Positions 63,806-64,000 of a DNA stretch of 64,000 bases are shown here, piece by piece. The DNA comes from Rusavskia elegans. Lineage: Eukaryota > Ascomycota > Lecanoromycetes > Teloschistales > Teloschistaceae. The DNA lies in assembly GCA_011316305.1 (NCBI GenBank), contig SAUG01000012.1, positions 620,001 to 684,000 of the forward strand. The letters run 5' to 3'. The notes beneath the pieces were generated by a model. That model was not told the origin of the DNA and searched no databases. It saw only the letters and a program-made list of their open reading frames with translations. Positions within the stretch are counted from its first letter, which is position 1; each line of letters opens with the position of its first letter. The translations under genes were made by a program, and so were the position numbers.

Positions 63806-63942
63806 TAATAAAGGAAAAAAAAAAGTAGAAAAAGATCGAGATCCGATACGCTAGCGACGTTCTAGCGACTAGACGGCGAGTCTCGTCTCTAAACGTTCTA
63901 ATTATATCTCCAAGGCCTATATAACGCGTCCGGCGTTTTATA
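63806..63942 (-). repeat. Right LTR of element E, second fragment
   Basis: This is homologous to about 40314-40450, including the GCTAGCGACG...TAGCGACTAG segment. It is followed by the ATAAT target duplication of element E. Confidence 0.88.
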
Positions 63943-64000
63943 ATAATTGAAAGATCCGAGAAAAAAATATATAATCTAGAATCTTTCTAATAAATAATAC

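Larger units (their letters stand above)
40210..63942 (-). mobile_element. Ty3/gypsy LTR retrotransposon E (dead), host of nested elements
   Basis: The left LTR (40210-40450) and right LTR (49599-49701 continued at 63806-63942) are about 241 bp each and collinear. The 5-bp target duplication ATAAT lies at 40205-40209 and 63943-63947. The coding direction is minus: the reverse complement near 46640-46690 gives a degraded YIDYR-type RT block, and 46361-46390 gives VYFNNILI in place of YxDD. The internal part (40451-49598) holds three SINE copies. About 3.4 kb lies between the integrase side (about 44.4 kb) and the left LTR, more than usual. The right LTR is split by element B. Confidence 0.85.
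29420..64000. other. RIP-mutated AT-rich block of nested transposons
   Basis: Throughout this 34.6-kb block CA and TG dinucleotides are very rare and TA is in great excess, while CG is still common. Stop codons occur every few codons in all frames. The only open frame of 60 codons or more (57157-57348) crosses an LTR end and is spurious. This is the expected result of C-to-T change at CpA on both strands (RIP), limited to repeated DNA. Exceptions are short GC-richer islands: the SINE copies, the MITE copies and the 619-bp insertion. Confidence 0.93.

Overview
This window is nuclear DNA from a filamentous ascomycete (Pezizomycotina). The evidence is short introns of about 45-145 bp with GT..AG ends and CTRAC-like branch sites, a HET-domain gene, a fungal-type secreted GMC oxidoreductase, a DUF1769 gene, and a large block showing repeat-induced point mutation (RIP). 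I cannot assign a class or genus.

The window has two halves. Bases 1 to about 29,400 are an ordinary mixed-GC gene block. It holds: a Pro/His-rich protein (minus); an unresolved split or decaying gene (minus); a processive family-2 glycosyltransferase (plus); pyruvate kinase with seven introns (minus); a DUF1769 protein (plus); a 744-aa acidic-tailed protein with two HEPN-like Rx4H motifs (plus); a small Cys-rich secreted protein (plus); a GMC oxidoreductase with a 15-nt exon (minus); a second, related small secreted protein (minus); a tentative two-exon gene (plus); a 226-aa secreted protein (plus); and a HET-domain protein (minus) only about 330 bp from the edge of the second half. The genes do not form an obvious single cluster. 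Pyruvate kinase is housekeeping, and several of the others are secreted or accessory.

Bases from about 29,400 to 64,000 are AT-rich and have no believable intact ORF. CA and TG are almost absent while CG remains frequent, which is the signature of RIP at CpA rather than CpG decay. By matching direct repeats and target-site duplications (TSDs) I resolved most of the block into a nested stack. Ty3/gypsy element A (31694-39370, 491-bp LTRs, TSD TAGAA) stands alone. Minus-strand Ty3/gypsy element E (40210-63942, about 241-bp LTRs, TSD ATAAT) has its right LTR split by element B (49702-63800, about 394-bp LTRs, TSD TCTAG, same family as A). The 5' LTR of B is in turn split by element C (49810-57225, 215-bp LTRs, TSD GTAC). 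All are dead: catalytic YxDD motifs read YxNN or YLDN, and Trp codons have become stops.

Smaller elements sit on this stack. Four copies of a roughly 430-bp SINE-like element carry a tRNA-like head with A-box and B-box and 12-16 bp TSDs. Two copies of a 160-bp MITE-like element have TAGACTGGC inverted ends and 8-bp TSDs. There is also one 619-bp insertion with imperfect inverted ends and GC-rich foldback arms. The paired elements supply their own empty sites, which show that the SINE, the MITE and element B moved. The SINE family is the most novel-looking feature of the window.
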